Shown: positions 53,841 to 64,000, counted from the stretch's first letter. The stretch: 64,000 nucleotides of DNA from Rhyzopertha dominica (GCA_025024175.1 QCXZ01000041.1:51455786-51519785), one strand, 5' to 3'. Program-made: numbers and translations. The notes: a model not told the origin generated them from the letters alone.

Positions 53841-56283
53841 ATGCTGGAAGGGGGTCCTACCTTATCCACTACAACCGTTCAGTACAAAGGTTTGTTCAAC
53901 AAATTTGTCCAAATCTAACGTACATTTAAACATTTTTTTAGAAGGTGAGCGCTCAGTTTTGGAGCAATTAACTCAGCTAAATACAACTTTAACATCTGCA
54001 CAATCGAAAAATGTGGAGAAGGGTGTTCTAACTCTTCTCCATGAATTAGCGGAGTTTAACAAATTGCAATACTACTATGAGGTAACGGCGGAGCTTGGTC
54101 CACCCCATGCACGAACTTTTGTAATCAAATTGCACTTGGGGGAGGAAGCATATGAAGCTGAAGGCAACAGTATCAAATCGGCCAGGCAAGTGGCTGCTAA
54201 ACTTGCGTTGGATAATACCAAATATGAACAACCGCCTGTAAAAGTAAAAGAAGAAGGAGAATTTGGAAAGGATACACCAACAGTGCAGCTGAATAATCTT
54301 GCTATGCAGCAAGGGCTGAAGGTTACTTACGAGATTGTGGACAAGAGTTTTTTTGATAAGGTTGGTTCCGTTTGGGAATTAAATTGTTTAGAAGTTGCTG
54401 ACAAGTCATAATGAATAATGTTTAGTGCTGCAAGTGTCCAAATAAAGTCATCAAAACATTCATTTTTGATTGTGTTTTGATTTTGTAACAATTAATGTCA
54501 CTATTGCCCTTTGGAAGATGTTTTAAACAACATAACTGTGAGATATGTAACTTCAAGTACTAATACCGCATTTAGTAACTAATGATGATCTTGATAGCCC
54601 ATATTGGTGTTTTTATTAGGACACAAAACACACCCATGCAGACAACTACAATCGACAACAAAAAAGCTACACGGCCCGTCTGAACCACTCCATCTACCAC
54701 CCCAGCAACACGTTCAAAGTAAAATCCCCCGATCCTGATCTGAAAACGCCGCCGTTCGTGGTGCGCGTCTCCGTCGACGACCAAGAATTCTACGGAACGG
54801 GCCTCACAATTCAATTTGCGAAACACAATGCTGCTCTGAATGTGCTGAGGGAGCTGAAGCAGCAGCTGCTAGACGGGGACTGCAGCAAGGAAGGCTATGA
54901 GAAGAGCTGCCAGTTGAAGAAGGACAGCATAAAATCTGCTGTATCCCAAGTGCACGAAGACGGGCAGAAACGGAAGATGGCCGTTGATTTTGAAATCGTC
55001 AAAGAGAGCGGGCCGGATCATAAAAAAGTCTTCACGACGCGGTGTAAATTCGGCGATCTCTTCGTGGTTGAGGCAGAGGGAAAGTCGAAAAAGGAAAGCA
55101 AGAGGCTCGCAGCTGAGAAGATGCTGGAAAAGATTAGCGTTTTACCCAAGGAAGACAAGGGGGAAGATTTCAGTATTTTGTTTAAAAAGAAGAAGAAGAA
55201 GAAGAAGAACAGTAAGGTGGTGAAGACTGAGTTTGACAAGGCTAAAATGGTGGCAGGCAATACTTTGTCATCTGCGCTCGATTATGTCACTGATTGGGTT
55301 GCTGGAGACAATGTAAGTTAATTGTACTACTTCATTGAAGTACTATTACTGATACTAGCTAAGCAATAGTATGGTACTTAGTGAAGTAGTAGTATTTCTC
55401 TGCTTGTGTAACAACTTTGTACTTAATACTTTATCATCACTGTACTAGTACTATAAGAGTAAAATGGTAGTACAGTGCAAGTTAAGTAGTAGTACAGATA
55501 CTAGTATAGTACCAGAAAAGTCAAATACAAGTACAGATATTACTACAGATAATAGCACAGCACTGGTATAGTACTTTTTGAGCACTACGGCGGTACTGGT
55601 ACTATACTAGTACCACTTTAGTACTGCATTAGTACCAGTGCTAGTACAGTACTAGATTGTGCATGTGAATAGAACTGGATGAGTTAGTTTATTTTAGTTG
55701 TTGAGGTATTTATAATAACAGAGAATTTGTCAAAGCATTTCAAAATCCTTAACAATAAATTTTGGGCTGAACATGCAACTCTACTTTCTAGGACGATACA
55801 GCATCTCAAGAACCTAGTAAACCAAAGACACATCACCAAAAAGGACCCACAACTTCCATGAAAGAAGAGCTTCTACACATAACACAATCACTGGGCATCA
55901 ACATCCAGTTCCACTCCCTGAAAGACATGGGAGATAAATCAGCAGCTCTCCTGTCAATGAGTACCACCCCAGAACGTGTAAGTGCCACATTTCACACTGA
56001 AATGTCGTGTAAGAATGATGGGATTTCAGATTTGCCTAGGGAAAGGTCTCACTGGGGATGAAGCTTCAGAAGATGCAGCTCTAAATGGGCTCAAATTGCT
56101 CTACAAATTGAACTTAGTACCTGAGAAGCTCATGGGACTGAAGGAAGCCGTATATGAGAGGTACAGAGTATTGGGAACGAACTTCTTTGCCAGTAATGTT
56201 AGTCTTTTGTTTTTAGCAATGTGGAGTTGATAGAGGAGGCAGCAGAAGTGACCCTGACAGAGTTGGATGAAGAAAGCAACTAG
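53841..56283 (+). CDS. StauC: Staufen-family dsRNA-binding protein (StauC-like)
   Basis: Exons 53841-53889, 53942-54360, 54620-55312, 55792-55977, 56030-56160, 56217-56283 keep phase and give 514 aa; three introns are only 52, 52 and 56 bp. dsRBD1 at ~43-112 (LLHELAEFNKLQYYYEV, AEGNSIKSARQVAAKLAL). dsRBD2 at ~128-238 with a long internal loop insert, as in Staufen (VQLNNLAMQQG ... FVVRVSVDDQEFYGTG). dsRBD3 at ~257-333 (ESGPDHKKVFTT, AEGKSKKESKRLAAEKML). A poly-Lys linker follows; dsRBD4 is missing; a Staufen dsRBD5-like domain lies at ~410-483. In flies Staufen localises mRNAs; in beetles a paralogue, StauC, is reported to be needed for RNAi. The start codon was chosen because its exon gives the required phase and order; the N-terminus is the least certain part. 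ATTAAA at 56366. Confidence 0.85.
55313..55791 (+). repeat. GTAC-rich self-complementary intron
   Basis: Within this StauC-like intron, ~55320-55650 is packed with AGTACT, TAGTAC and GGTACT words, each overlapping its own reverse complement. It is not a simple tandem repeat but a cryptic one. The transcript should fold extensively on itself. Confidence 0.6.
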
Positions 56284-57003
56284 GGTGCTCAAAATATTGT
56301 GATCAGTAGAACTATAGCACTTGTATTTTGACCAAGTTCCTTTTGTAACTTATTTTTCTTGTTTTATTAAAGTATTTTGTTTCTAACCTGTGCTTTCTTT
56401 CACATTCTTTCTTATTCCGTAAAAAAATAATCCAAATAAGCCACTATAGCAAAGATACTATTTTAACATAATTTACGTCTTAAATTCATACCTAATTTCG
56501 TACGTATTCACGCTTTCTATTTACACAGGTATACGACTTGCTTTAAAGTAGCAAACAAAAAAATACACCATGGTTTGTACTCAAGAACGTAGCAATAGAA
56601 AGGCAAGACATTATGGGTATCAACCTAAGATAAAGTAATTTACTACCTATTTTTATAAAGTTGCATCTGAATAGCAATCTATTTTTCGCAACTTAGGGAG
56701 AGTTCTTCTCTCTAACGCATTTTTAACATTTTAGAAGATTTTTTTTTTAAGCCCGGTATATAAATTCCACTGCAATTTCATGAACATTTACTACACCCAA
56801 TAAAAATCAAATTTTCCAATAAAAAAATCGAAAGGAATGGAAGTAACCTAATCTAATCTAATCTTCATCCTTATCACTGAGTTAGAAATAATCCAGAGAA
56901 TCAACAGATATAGAGATTCGTCTGCAATGTAGAAATTGATACATTTATAACGCGTATCAGTCCAGTATACCAACATAAAAGTGTAGTGTACATTTCAGAA
57001 AAT
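56284..57003. other. Intergenic DNA between StauC-like gene and TRPA channel 1
   Basis: It contains the StauC-like 3' UTR with ATTAAA at 56366-56371 and the TRPA promoter region. No gene seen. Confidence 0.5.
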
Positions 57004-58896
57004 ATGTGTGCTTACCATGACGAGTCAGCTTATGACACTATCCAAAAGCACCTGGTAGCCTGCTACGATGGAAGTGAACAAGATCCACCTGCAAACATAC
57101 AAGAATTAATTAAGTATATTAACGATAAGCAACTGTTGAAACTGTTCCAGGCAGCTAGTAAAGAAAAATACACCAAACTCGTCACATGCCTATTAGAATC
57201 GTTGCTGAAGAGGTTCAACGAAACACTGAAGCAGAACCTGCTGAAAATTATGGACGAATTGACCGAAACTGATATATACAATCAGATGCTTTCCCAAACT
57301 TCCTTGCGAGGATTTCATGAAATAGTGAAGTTGTTAGTAGACAACGGAGTTAAGGTCACACCCGATGTCTTATGTAACGTGATGAAGCATTTCGATCAAA
57401 CCCCGAATGAGCAAGTCGATTATAAAAAGTGTTTCGATCATATAGAACCATTTCTAACGGAGGATTTAGTTAACACCAAGGATACGCATGGTTACGCTGC
57501 CATACATTACGCTTTATCCTACGCCCCCTTGGAAATAATCTGGAAGCTGTTGAAACTGGGAGCCTCATTTCCATCAAGAGTTGATTTGAATCCCGAAGTC
57601 TTGAAAGGGATTCTGGATAAATGCGTGAAGATGGATAGGGACAGTTCGCAAATTACTTTCAATTATGCTCCGATATTGGGTTCCAAGAAAGAGTCTGGGG
57701 AAGATTCAGAAGTAGTTATTGATATACAGAAGGCGCTGGAAGAAGCTCCCTTGAACGATCAATTGCTTCAAGAATTGGGGGGCACTGATTTAGTTTTCGA
57801 CATCAGTCGATCCAGAAAATTGAGGCATCTTCTCGTACATCCAGTGATAGCTGCTTTCATCGAGCTGAAATGGAAAAGAGTACAAATGGTTTTCTTCATC
57901 AGCTTCTTCGTTTACGTAGCTTTTTTGTCGTCTCTAATGGCATACTTGTGGCTTTATTATTATCATGGTGAGCACATTTTATGTTCCGAATTTACTGCTA
58001 TGATGCGAGCAATTCTTCGTCTAACATGCTTCCTCGCAGTGCTTATAGAACTCCTGGAATTTTACGTGTTTCGCGCAAACTATTTCGCCTACACAGAGAA
58101 CTGGATAGAAATGGGTTTAATAGCAGTGACAATTGGAGTCCAATTCAGAGATTCTCAAGACTGGAGGACGCAGTCAACGGCCATAGCTGGTTTACTAGTT
58201 GCGTTCGAATCTTTGTTTTTGCTGAACCAGGCTCCTTGTTTAGGCTCGAGTGCTACGTATGTGGCCATGCTGAAGGTGGTCTCCATAAGTTACCTTAAAG
58301 TGTCCATTTGCTTCGCGTGCCTCTTCATATCGTTCGGCTTAAGTTTCCACGCGTTGGACAGGACCATCAGCATACCAAAATCATTGATGAACACCATCCT
58401 GATGTTCGCTGGTCAGCTGGATTCGAGTTCCATCAAGTACGATGAGTATCCCGTCACGGCCGTGGTGAATTGTTTGATTTTCGCGTTCTTTGTCGCTGTG
58501 ATATTATCTAATCTGCTCACTGCTATTGCGATAAACGACACAGAACCAATACTCAAGGACGCACAACTGATAACCTTGGGCTCGCAGATTTATAACGTGA
58601 AGGGTGTCGAGAGGATTGAGCGTAAATGCAAGCTGCAGTTTTTTAAGAACAGAAGTTTCTTGAGGTATTTGGATGGAAAGCTTTTAAAGCTCGATACAAA
58701 CGGAAAAGTGATGACATGCACGGGACACAGAAGGCTGAGTAGGGATATTGTGGAAAACGCTCAAACAGTGTTGCTAATGAGGAAAGAACAACAAGGAATC
58801 GAACAACTAGCCATGAGGATTGAAGAAATGAAGCAACATTTGGTTGAAATACTAGATTTATACAGAACGGGAAAGTTTGTAACTGAAACTGAATAA
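57004..58896 (+). CDS. TRPA-subfamily cation channel (painless/pyrexia-like), paralogue 1
   Basis: A single-exon 630-aa frame from ATG 57004; the open frame begins slightly upstream, and TTTCAG at 56990-56995 could be an acceptor for a 5' UTR exon. The N-terminal ~250 aa is helical with degenerate ankyrin-like units (HGYAAIHYALSYAPLEIIWK, LLKLGAS). A conserved linker (LVFDIS, LLVHPVIAAFIELKW at ~279) leads into six membrane segments (S1 ~293-316, S6 ~487-512) with a pore helix/filter region MFAGQLD at ~467-473. A TRP-box-like helix follows S6 (DAQLITLGSQIYNVKG). TRPA channels of this kind are non-selective cation channels in sensory neurons responding to heat or irritants. Fly painless is ~900 aa with eight ankyrin repeats, so this N-terminus is strongly reduced. 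AATAAA overlaps the stop codon. Confidence 0.85.
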   Translation: MCAYHDESAYDTIQKHLVACYDGSEQDPPANIQELIKYINDKQLLKLFQAASKEKYTKLVTCLLESLLKRFNETLKQNLLKIMDELTETDIYNQMLSQTSLRGFHEIVKLLVDNGVKVTPDVLCNVMKHFDQTPNEQVDYKKCFDHIEPFLTEDLVNTKDTHGYAAIHYALSYAPLEIIWKLLKLGASFPSRVDLNPEVLKGILDKCVKMDRDSSQITFNYAPILGSKKESGEDSEVVIDIQKALEEAPLNDQLLQELGGTDLVFDISRSRKLRHLLVHPVIAAFIELKWKRVQMVFFISFFVYVAFLSSLMAYLWLYYYHGEHILCSEFTAMMRAILRLTCFLAVLIELLEFYVFRANYFAYTENWIEMGLIAVTIGVQFRDSQDWRTQSTAIAGLLVAFESLFLLNQAPCLGSSATYVAMLKVVSISYLKVSICFACLFISFGLSFHALDRTISIPKSLMNTILMFAGQLDSSSIKYDEYPVTAVVNCLIFAFFVAVILSNLLTAIAINDTEPILKDAQLITLGSQIYNVKGVERIERKCKLQFFKNRSFLRYLDGKLLKLDTNGKVMTCTGHRRLSRDIVENAQTVLLMRKEQQGIEQLAMRIEEMKQHLVEILDLYRTGKFVTETE

Positions 58897-60911
58897 ATTG
58901 CTGTATTTTGCAAAAACAACAAACGGCACTAAAGTTAAAAATTTGTTGAGGCAATACCAGACGGTTTCCTCTAGATTTAGGTCTTGAATGATTTGGTGAA
59001 TATTGGGCTGTACCAGTTCAAGTACCCGACGTAGAATTTATTTTATTTATTTCATAGAGCTAATTTTTTCCTAGTCAACATCCATCGTACAATTAGGTAG
59101 CTTGGAAAAAGCTTATTGTTTGAATGTGCTTTTTTTCACGTGAATTAAAACTATTCTAAGCTCACACGTGCAGGATTTTGTTCATGTCCCTTATTTTTAC
59201 AGGAGTTGTAAAATTTAGTTGTAAAAACCTCTGGCCTTGATTTAAAGGTTTAGTTTTGTATCTTTTCATTTGCAGTTTAAGACTTTGTTGTTGTTTTCAT
59301 CTAAGCAATGACTATTTTTTATGCAATGATCAGCGAAATCTGTTGTATCTTTATGTAGCACTGATTTTGTTTGTTAACTACATGACCCCCCCAAATTGCA
59401 CTTATGTATCTCTACTGGTTGAGCCTTTTTTTAACGTAAACACTAACACCTTTAATATAATTTACTGTCTTAAAAGTGTGTTGGTATTGTACATACATCC
59501 ATAATTTTTGAATTGTATCTGTTGTTAAAGAGTAAATGTTTAATGATTGCCAATTCTTTTCTTTTTAAGTTTTATATGTATCAATCAATTTATTAAACTA
59601 TAGAACAGTGAAAGCTTAATGCGTAATGATTGATTTTGGCATGTTGTGATTTTTATATCTGACCCTGTCGATTTTTTACAAATTTCATAGCCATTCTTGT
59701 CGTTTCTTATTCACATGGTAGTCCAAAAATTAAGAGCTCAACCCCTTTCTATCTCAAAGTAAAATGGATCTTTTTGTTTAGTGCATTTAAGAATTATTAG
59801 AATACATTCAAATGTCCGTCAGTTCCAGCACAAATATAAAAAATATCTTCAACATAGATGGCCCACAATTTTTCATAATCTTGTTTTTCTTTGTAAAGGT
59901 AAAGTAACTTTGATCTACGGATATTTTCACATTTAATAATACAGTTTCTCTGTGTTTGATAGAAAGCAGTTTGTCTGACGATTGTTAAAAGCGCAATTAG
60001 GGGGATAGAAGTGAAAAACAACCAGACACATCGAGAGACGCAAGAAAAACGTGTGGTACGAGGTATTGATAATTCTTTTACTTTGTTCAAGCGTCCTACG
60101 GAATACTTTACTCCCTATGTCGATTGTCATTCAACTGATCGTGTTAAAATGGTATTGTAGGTGTTTTCTAAACATGCGTCAAAATATATTTTATGTAAAA
60201 AAGTTCATATAAATATTTGTCGACAAATACTTCTTAAGGGAAATACGCTCCTTCGAAAGGGACATCCTGAAAACGGTTTTTTATTATTTACGAAACCGTT
60301 CACACTGTAATTATTTTTACACAGAAACGTACTTTTTATAGGGCTAGCAGTTTTTATTTCTACATAAATGCACGTTACTGAATTAATAAGACATTTTGAT
60401 GATTTTTGGAAGGTCATTTGTGTATTATCATTTACTTATCACACTAAATAATTTTACTTATTAGGCACACATAAATTATCCTAGTTATAAGAACTGTTCA
60501 AAATGAAAGAAATTTTATATTTAAAAAAAACGGTTAGCCCTATCAATATGAATCAAGGGCAAACTTTTTATGTAAAAATACTTAAGGTGTCACACTTTAA
60601 AATTAAAATATGTCCAGTGTGTTACGTTCCTGATTAAAAATTTGAAATTTTAAGCTGATTTGATTATAACTGCAATTCCTATGTGATGGCTAGCATACTT
60701 TTTAATTTTTAAGTTGAGTTCAAATTCTAGTTTATAAGCAATATTCAATATTGGTGCATTTTGTGCCTAAAATTTTATAGGAAAAGCAAATAGGAATACC
60801 ATTCTATTTAAAAATTACAAATTAGTGTGCAGCTTTAAAAAAGGTTTATCGAGGAATCTAACTGTAGTTGAGGCGTTATATTTTATTGTCATTAATCATC
60901 ATTACAGTATG
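58897..60911. other. Intergenic DNA between the TRPA paralogues
   Basis: AT-rich, no supported gene. A minus-strand frame at 59797-60090 has mildly protein-like stretches but no recognised family or splice context. Confidence 0.45.
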
Positions 60912-60925
60912 ATAGTACGAACTGT

Positions 60926-61138
60926 GGTTTGAAGGCTTTCGTGGTTGTTGTCGATGACATGTTGTTTTTCGGGCTGGTTCCCACGTTGGTTATTTGACCT
61001 TGACGTTTCGACACTCATGTCGGTGTCTTCATCAGAAGTAGCTCTGAAACTTCCACTTCTGGGGATGACACCGACATGAGTGTCGAAACTTCAAGATCAA
61101 ATAACCAAAGTGGGAACCAGCCCGGAAAGAAACATGTC
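60926..61138. mobile_element. Inverted-repeat retroelement insertion (Penelope-like?)
   Basis: A 213-bp insert consists mainly of two ~83-bp inverted arms (about 60956-61038 and 61053-61138) around a short spacer. It is flanked by an exact 14-bp direct repeat, ATAGTACGAACTGT, at 60912-60925 and 61139-61152: a target-site duplication. The minus-strand reading of the left arm contains CTGATGA, a GACAC/GTGTC hairpin and GAAAC, the hammerhead-ribozyme core arrangement known from Penelope-like element terminal repeats. It lies ~200 bp upstream of the second TRPA start codon. Confidence 0.7.
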
Positions 61139-61336
61139 ATAGTACGAACTGTTTTTTTTAAGGAAACCGCAGTATATCTTGCAATACAAGTAAGAGATAA
61201 GTTGATAAACAATAGATAACCATACATATGCAGTTTATCTCATCCTGATAAGTCCATATAAACTTATAATATAAACAGATTGCTTCTGAAACAGTTTTTA
61301 CCAGTATAAGTTTGACTTCTGTATGGTGAAGATACC

Positions 61337-63157
61337 ATGGGTGCCAATTCTGATTCTGTTTCGTTAGAATTCCAAGAGCAATCACCAGAAGAAACAGAAC
61401 CAATGACGACCAGCGAAACGACTGACGAGTTGAAAATGGCGTGCAAAAAACGCGACGCGTCAGAGGCTGTGCGTATGTTAGAAAAACTTCTTAGAGAGCA
61501 GAATGGAGCAAGCGAAGGTGAGCCATTCTGGGACCGTGTAGGAGAGACTGACAAGAGATTTTTAAGAAGTAAAAAAGTTCTGGAACGAGCTACAGCAGGT
61601 ACACCTAACTACGATGTAATCGAATTTCTTCTACGACGAGGATATGGTTTTAGTTCAAAAGTAACTAGGGACTTAGTTCAGGAATTACAATCAGGCCAGT
61701 TCACTGCAGTAGAGAAATATTTAAATGATAAATTATACGAGTCAATTACTTCATGTGAAATTGATGAAGCATGGGAGTTGCTCAATTTGGGAGCATCGTT
61801 GACATTTAAAACTGACAAAGGAGAAGCACCGCTTGATCAAATTAGCGGAGAGGTTCTCAGCGGGATACTGGACAAATCCGTAGAGATGGAAGAGAAAGGG
61901 CAAATTATTAAACTCAGCTACCTTCCTATCATGGAATACGATGATGATTCCTGTGAAGAAAGCACTAGTGATCTAGTATTTAACATCAGCTGTAAGAAAA
62001 AACTGCAGACCTTGCTTGCCCATCCGGTGCTTACAGCGTTCATCCAACTCAAGTGGAGGGGGGTGCAGCGGATTTTCCACGTAATGCTTGTAGTGTACTT
62101 CCTCTATTTGTTGTTTTTAATGTTCTATGTTTGGCATTATTGTGATGACAACACTGCAAACGAGAATAATGGAAAAGTAATTTTTTGGGTGCTCTCATTT
62201 CTTACAATGTCTTGCGTGGTTGTAATCGAAGTGTCTGAGGCTTGCATCTTCGGAAAGAAATACTTCATCTACATTGAAGTTTGGATAATCATATCGCTGA
62301 CTGCATTGACAATGGTCATATTGTTTGTCGGATTTTTGTTCGAAGTACAAACGCGAAAGCATTTATCAGCAGTTGTCAGTATATTGGCGGCATTCGAGGT
62401 CCTATTTTTGCTCAATCAGTGCCCTCTACTTGGATCTACAGTTATATACGTCGCCATGTTGAAAATAGTTGCTTTGAGTTACATCAAGGTTCTGATATCG
62501 TTTATATCCCTCCTTATGGCCTTTTCATTCAACTTCTACCTTTTATCAAATCCACAACTTAGTATACCTTCATCATTTTTAGAGATGATAATGCTATTTA
62601 GCGGACTGTCAGATTCCGAATCCAAAGTCATCGATAAAGAATCTATATGGAACGTGATAAACTTTTTAATCTTCGCATTCTTCATGACCACAATTCTAGT
62701 GAATCTCTTCATCGCTGTAGCCATTAGTGACATGCAGGAGATGCAGAAAGATGCAAAGCTAATAACACTTCGAGCCCAAATGTACAACATTAAGGGCATA
62801 GAGAAATTCCTGAAGAAGTTGCGTTCAGGTAAACGCATAGTGAAATTCCTGGAGAAATTGCGCTTAGGGCAGTCACGGTCATTCTCGAGCTATCTGCATG
62901 AGATGTGTTTAATATTCGAGACGAATGGTAGAATTTGTGGGAAAAATTATAAAAAGAAGACGTTGATAAAGAAGATGCTCAATTGCTTGTTCATAACAGA
63001 GTGCATTTTGGAGAAGGACACTGTTGAAAAGGCTCAAGAAGTAGTCCAAGCGCGAAGAAAAGAGAAACGAAAGCGGGACTTTGAGGAAACAGTTTTCAAC
63101 CTGAACCAGCTCTTGAGAGAGATCCCTGCTCAAGTGCGAGGATATACAAGTTCATAA
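61337..63157 (+). CDS. TRPA-subfamily cation channel (painless/pyrexia-like), paralogue 2
   Basis: A single-exon 606-aa gene whose ATG sits in a good context (ATACCATGG). It parallels its neighbour throughout: a short helical N-terminus with one or two ankyrin-like units (EAWELLNLGASLTFK), the GILDKSVEM and LVFNIS / LAHPVLTAFIQLKW blocks, six membrane segments, FEVLFLLNQCP, YVAMLKIVALSYIKV, S6 at ~437-462 and the post-S6 DAKLITLRAQMYNIKG helix. The pore filter reads LFSGLSDSE (~420-428) where paralogue 1 has MFAGQLDSS. A basic, coiled-coil-prone C-terminus includes a near repeat (KFLKKLRSGK and KFLEKLRLGQ). It is likely a plasma-membrane sensory cation channel; ligand or temperature unknown. 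AATAAA at 63979 could be its polyadenylation signal. Confidence 0.85.
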   Translation: MGANSDSVSLEFQEQSPEETEPMTTSETTDELKMACKKRDASEAVRMLEKLLREQNGASEGEPFWDRVGETDKRFLRSKKVLERATAGTPNYDVIEFLLRRGYGFSSKVTRDLVQELQSGQFTAVEKYLNDKLYESITSCEIDEAWELLNLGASLTFKTDKGEAPLDQISGEVLSGILDKSVEMEEKGQIIKLSYLPIMEYDDDSCEESTSDLVFNISCKKKLQTLLAHPVLTAFIQLKWRGVQRIFHVMLVVYFLYLLFLMFYVWHYCDDNTANENNGKVIFWVLSFLTMSCVVVIEVSEACIFGKKYFIYIEVWIIISLTALTMVILFVGFLFEVQTRKHLSAVVSILAAFEVLFLLNQCPLLGSTVIYVAMLKIVALSYIKVLISFISLLMAFSFNFYLLSNPQLSIPSSFLEMIMLFSGLSDSESKVIDKESIWNVINFLIFAFFMTTILVNLFIAVAISDMQEMQKDAKLITLRAQMYNIKGIEKFLKKLRSGKRIVKFLEKLRLGQSRSFSSYLHEMCLIFETNGRICGKNYKKKTLIKKMLNCLFITECILEKDTVEKAQEVVQARRKEKRKRDFEETVFNLNQLLREIPAQVRGYTSS

Positions 63158-64000
63158 TTTAGTGACTATTATGTAAAGTATTTTTAGCCGAGTAAGCAGT
63201 GATTAGATAAGTTTGTTGGCAATTTTTGCTACAGCGTGTTACCTTGTAGCGTTTATCTAAGATAACTGACTTTTACAATCAGAAAGCTTCAAAATCAGCA
63301 TGTATTATTATTGTATCATTGTTGCTTAGTAGCTAACAGGAAAAAACAATTTTAAACCACTTTCCGAAGTACTACATCATGTGATGTAGTACCATAGATT
63401 AAAAGTTATCTGTTACTTTATCGATTAAGGATACCCAACACTCAAAAGCCTTGGACAGATTCAATGCAATGCAGATTTACTTCGTGAGATATTTTAGTTA
63501 ATTTGGATAAACACAATTCTGGACAGTCTTTCGTTTTTGTTCTCTCGTGTCACAATGTATGTAGTATCAGGCTAAAAAGCTGTTGTGTCGTTACACAAAC
63601 AAACAAAATAGGAGTGCATGCGCAGTATATATCGTCAAGATTAATTCGATAAAGAATTGATACCAATTAATCAAAGTAATCGTAATGATTTAAATTTTGA
63701 AACTGATTCATGGTATCGATTACAATTTTATGGACAAAACTATATGTATGCAATAGTTCCGGTGTGACACTTGCAATTTTGCTATTTTTGCCTTCCCCTT
63801 CTGTACGAAACGTCCTTCAATGGACATGCATTAGTTATCTACTATAATTTTGATGCTATATTCATACTACTACTGTATTTAGTATATAACATTTTGAGAA
63901 GTACTTTTTTTAGTTTTTAGGTAAAGATTGTTTCATTTCTTTCAGTGTGTTCTATAAATAACTGTGTTTTTATGAAACAATAAAATTCTTATTTTTAGTG
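63158..64000. other. Downstream flank of TRPA paralogue 2
   Basis: No further gene. A near-perfect palindrome lies at 63369-63392 and an AATAAA at 63979-63984. Confidence 0.5.
63369..63392. repeat. Short hairpin palindrome
   Basis: GTACTACATCA and TGATGTAGTAC are exact 11-bp inverted arms separated by two bases, ~210 bp after the TRPA paralogue 2 stop codon and probably within its 3' UTR. Confidence 0.8.

Noticed and set aside
53708..53929. Start codon of the Staufen-like gene at ATG ~53759 in the upstream exon
   Set aside because: Splicing from it leads to a stop within the next exon; ATG 53841 gives the correct phase into the dsRBD1 exon.
56986..57003. GTG start for TRPA paralogue 1
   Set aside because: Animal nuclear genes start with ATG; the in-frame ATG at 57004 is preferred.
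59797..60130. Overlapping minus-strand frames with a hydrophobic stretch
   Set aside because: No recognised family, no splice context, AT-rich surroundings; chance ORFs are more likely.

Overview
This is insect nuclear DNA: AT-rich, with spliced genes using GT-AG introns (some only about 52-56 bp), many decayed Tc1/mariner-type transposons and non-LTR retrotransposons, and a satellite array. A beetle (Coleoptera) is the best guess. The main reason is a short Staufen-family protein resembling the beetle StauC paralogue; this is inference, not proof.

Layout. 1-25.5 kb has no recognisable host gene. It holds transposon fossils (mariner, Tc1-like, IS630/DUF4817-like, Crypton-like tyrosine recombinases, non-LTR fragments, MITEs), one full-length mariner with an uninterrupted transposase (13825-15156), and several unexplained GC-richer islands. 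25.5-31.5 kb holds the last three coding exons of UBL3, a prenylated ubiquitin-fold protein; its first intron contains a DNA transposon split by a retrotransposon. 33.0-39.5 kb is CPSF6, a pre-mRNA 3'-end processing factor, whose introns are loaded with transposon remains. 42.3-45.8 kb is PRMT3, an arginine methyltransferase. 47.3-47.8 kb is a decayed TPR-like remnant. 47.84-52.16 kb is a tandem array of about 15 copies of a 295-bp satellite. 53.8-56.3 kb is the Staufen/StauC-like dsRNA-binding gene. 57.0-58.9 kb and 61.3-63.2 kb are two intronless TRPA-subfamily channel paralogues in tandem.

All host genes lie on the + strand, but nothing suggests a functional cluster: UBL3 (membrane-anchored ubiquitin-like), CPSF6 (polyadenylation), PRMT3 (methylation of ribosomal protein S2), StauC (dsRNA binding/RNAi) and TRPA channels (sensory) act separately. 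The TRPA pair is a local duplication.

Most interesting points: an apparent AA in place of AG at the CPSF6 intron-2 acceptor, next to an antisense reverse-transcriptase relic; a Penelope-like inverted-repeat insertion with an exact 14-bp target duplication and a hammerhead-like core, about 200 bp upstream of the second TRPA gene; a satellite array whose two edges share one variant while the centre carries another; and a Staufen-like protein lacking dsRBD4 with a GTAC-rich self-complementary intron. I found no clearly new multi-gene system.
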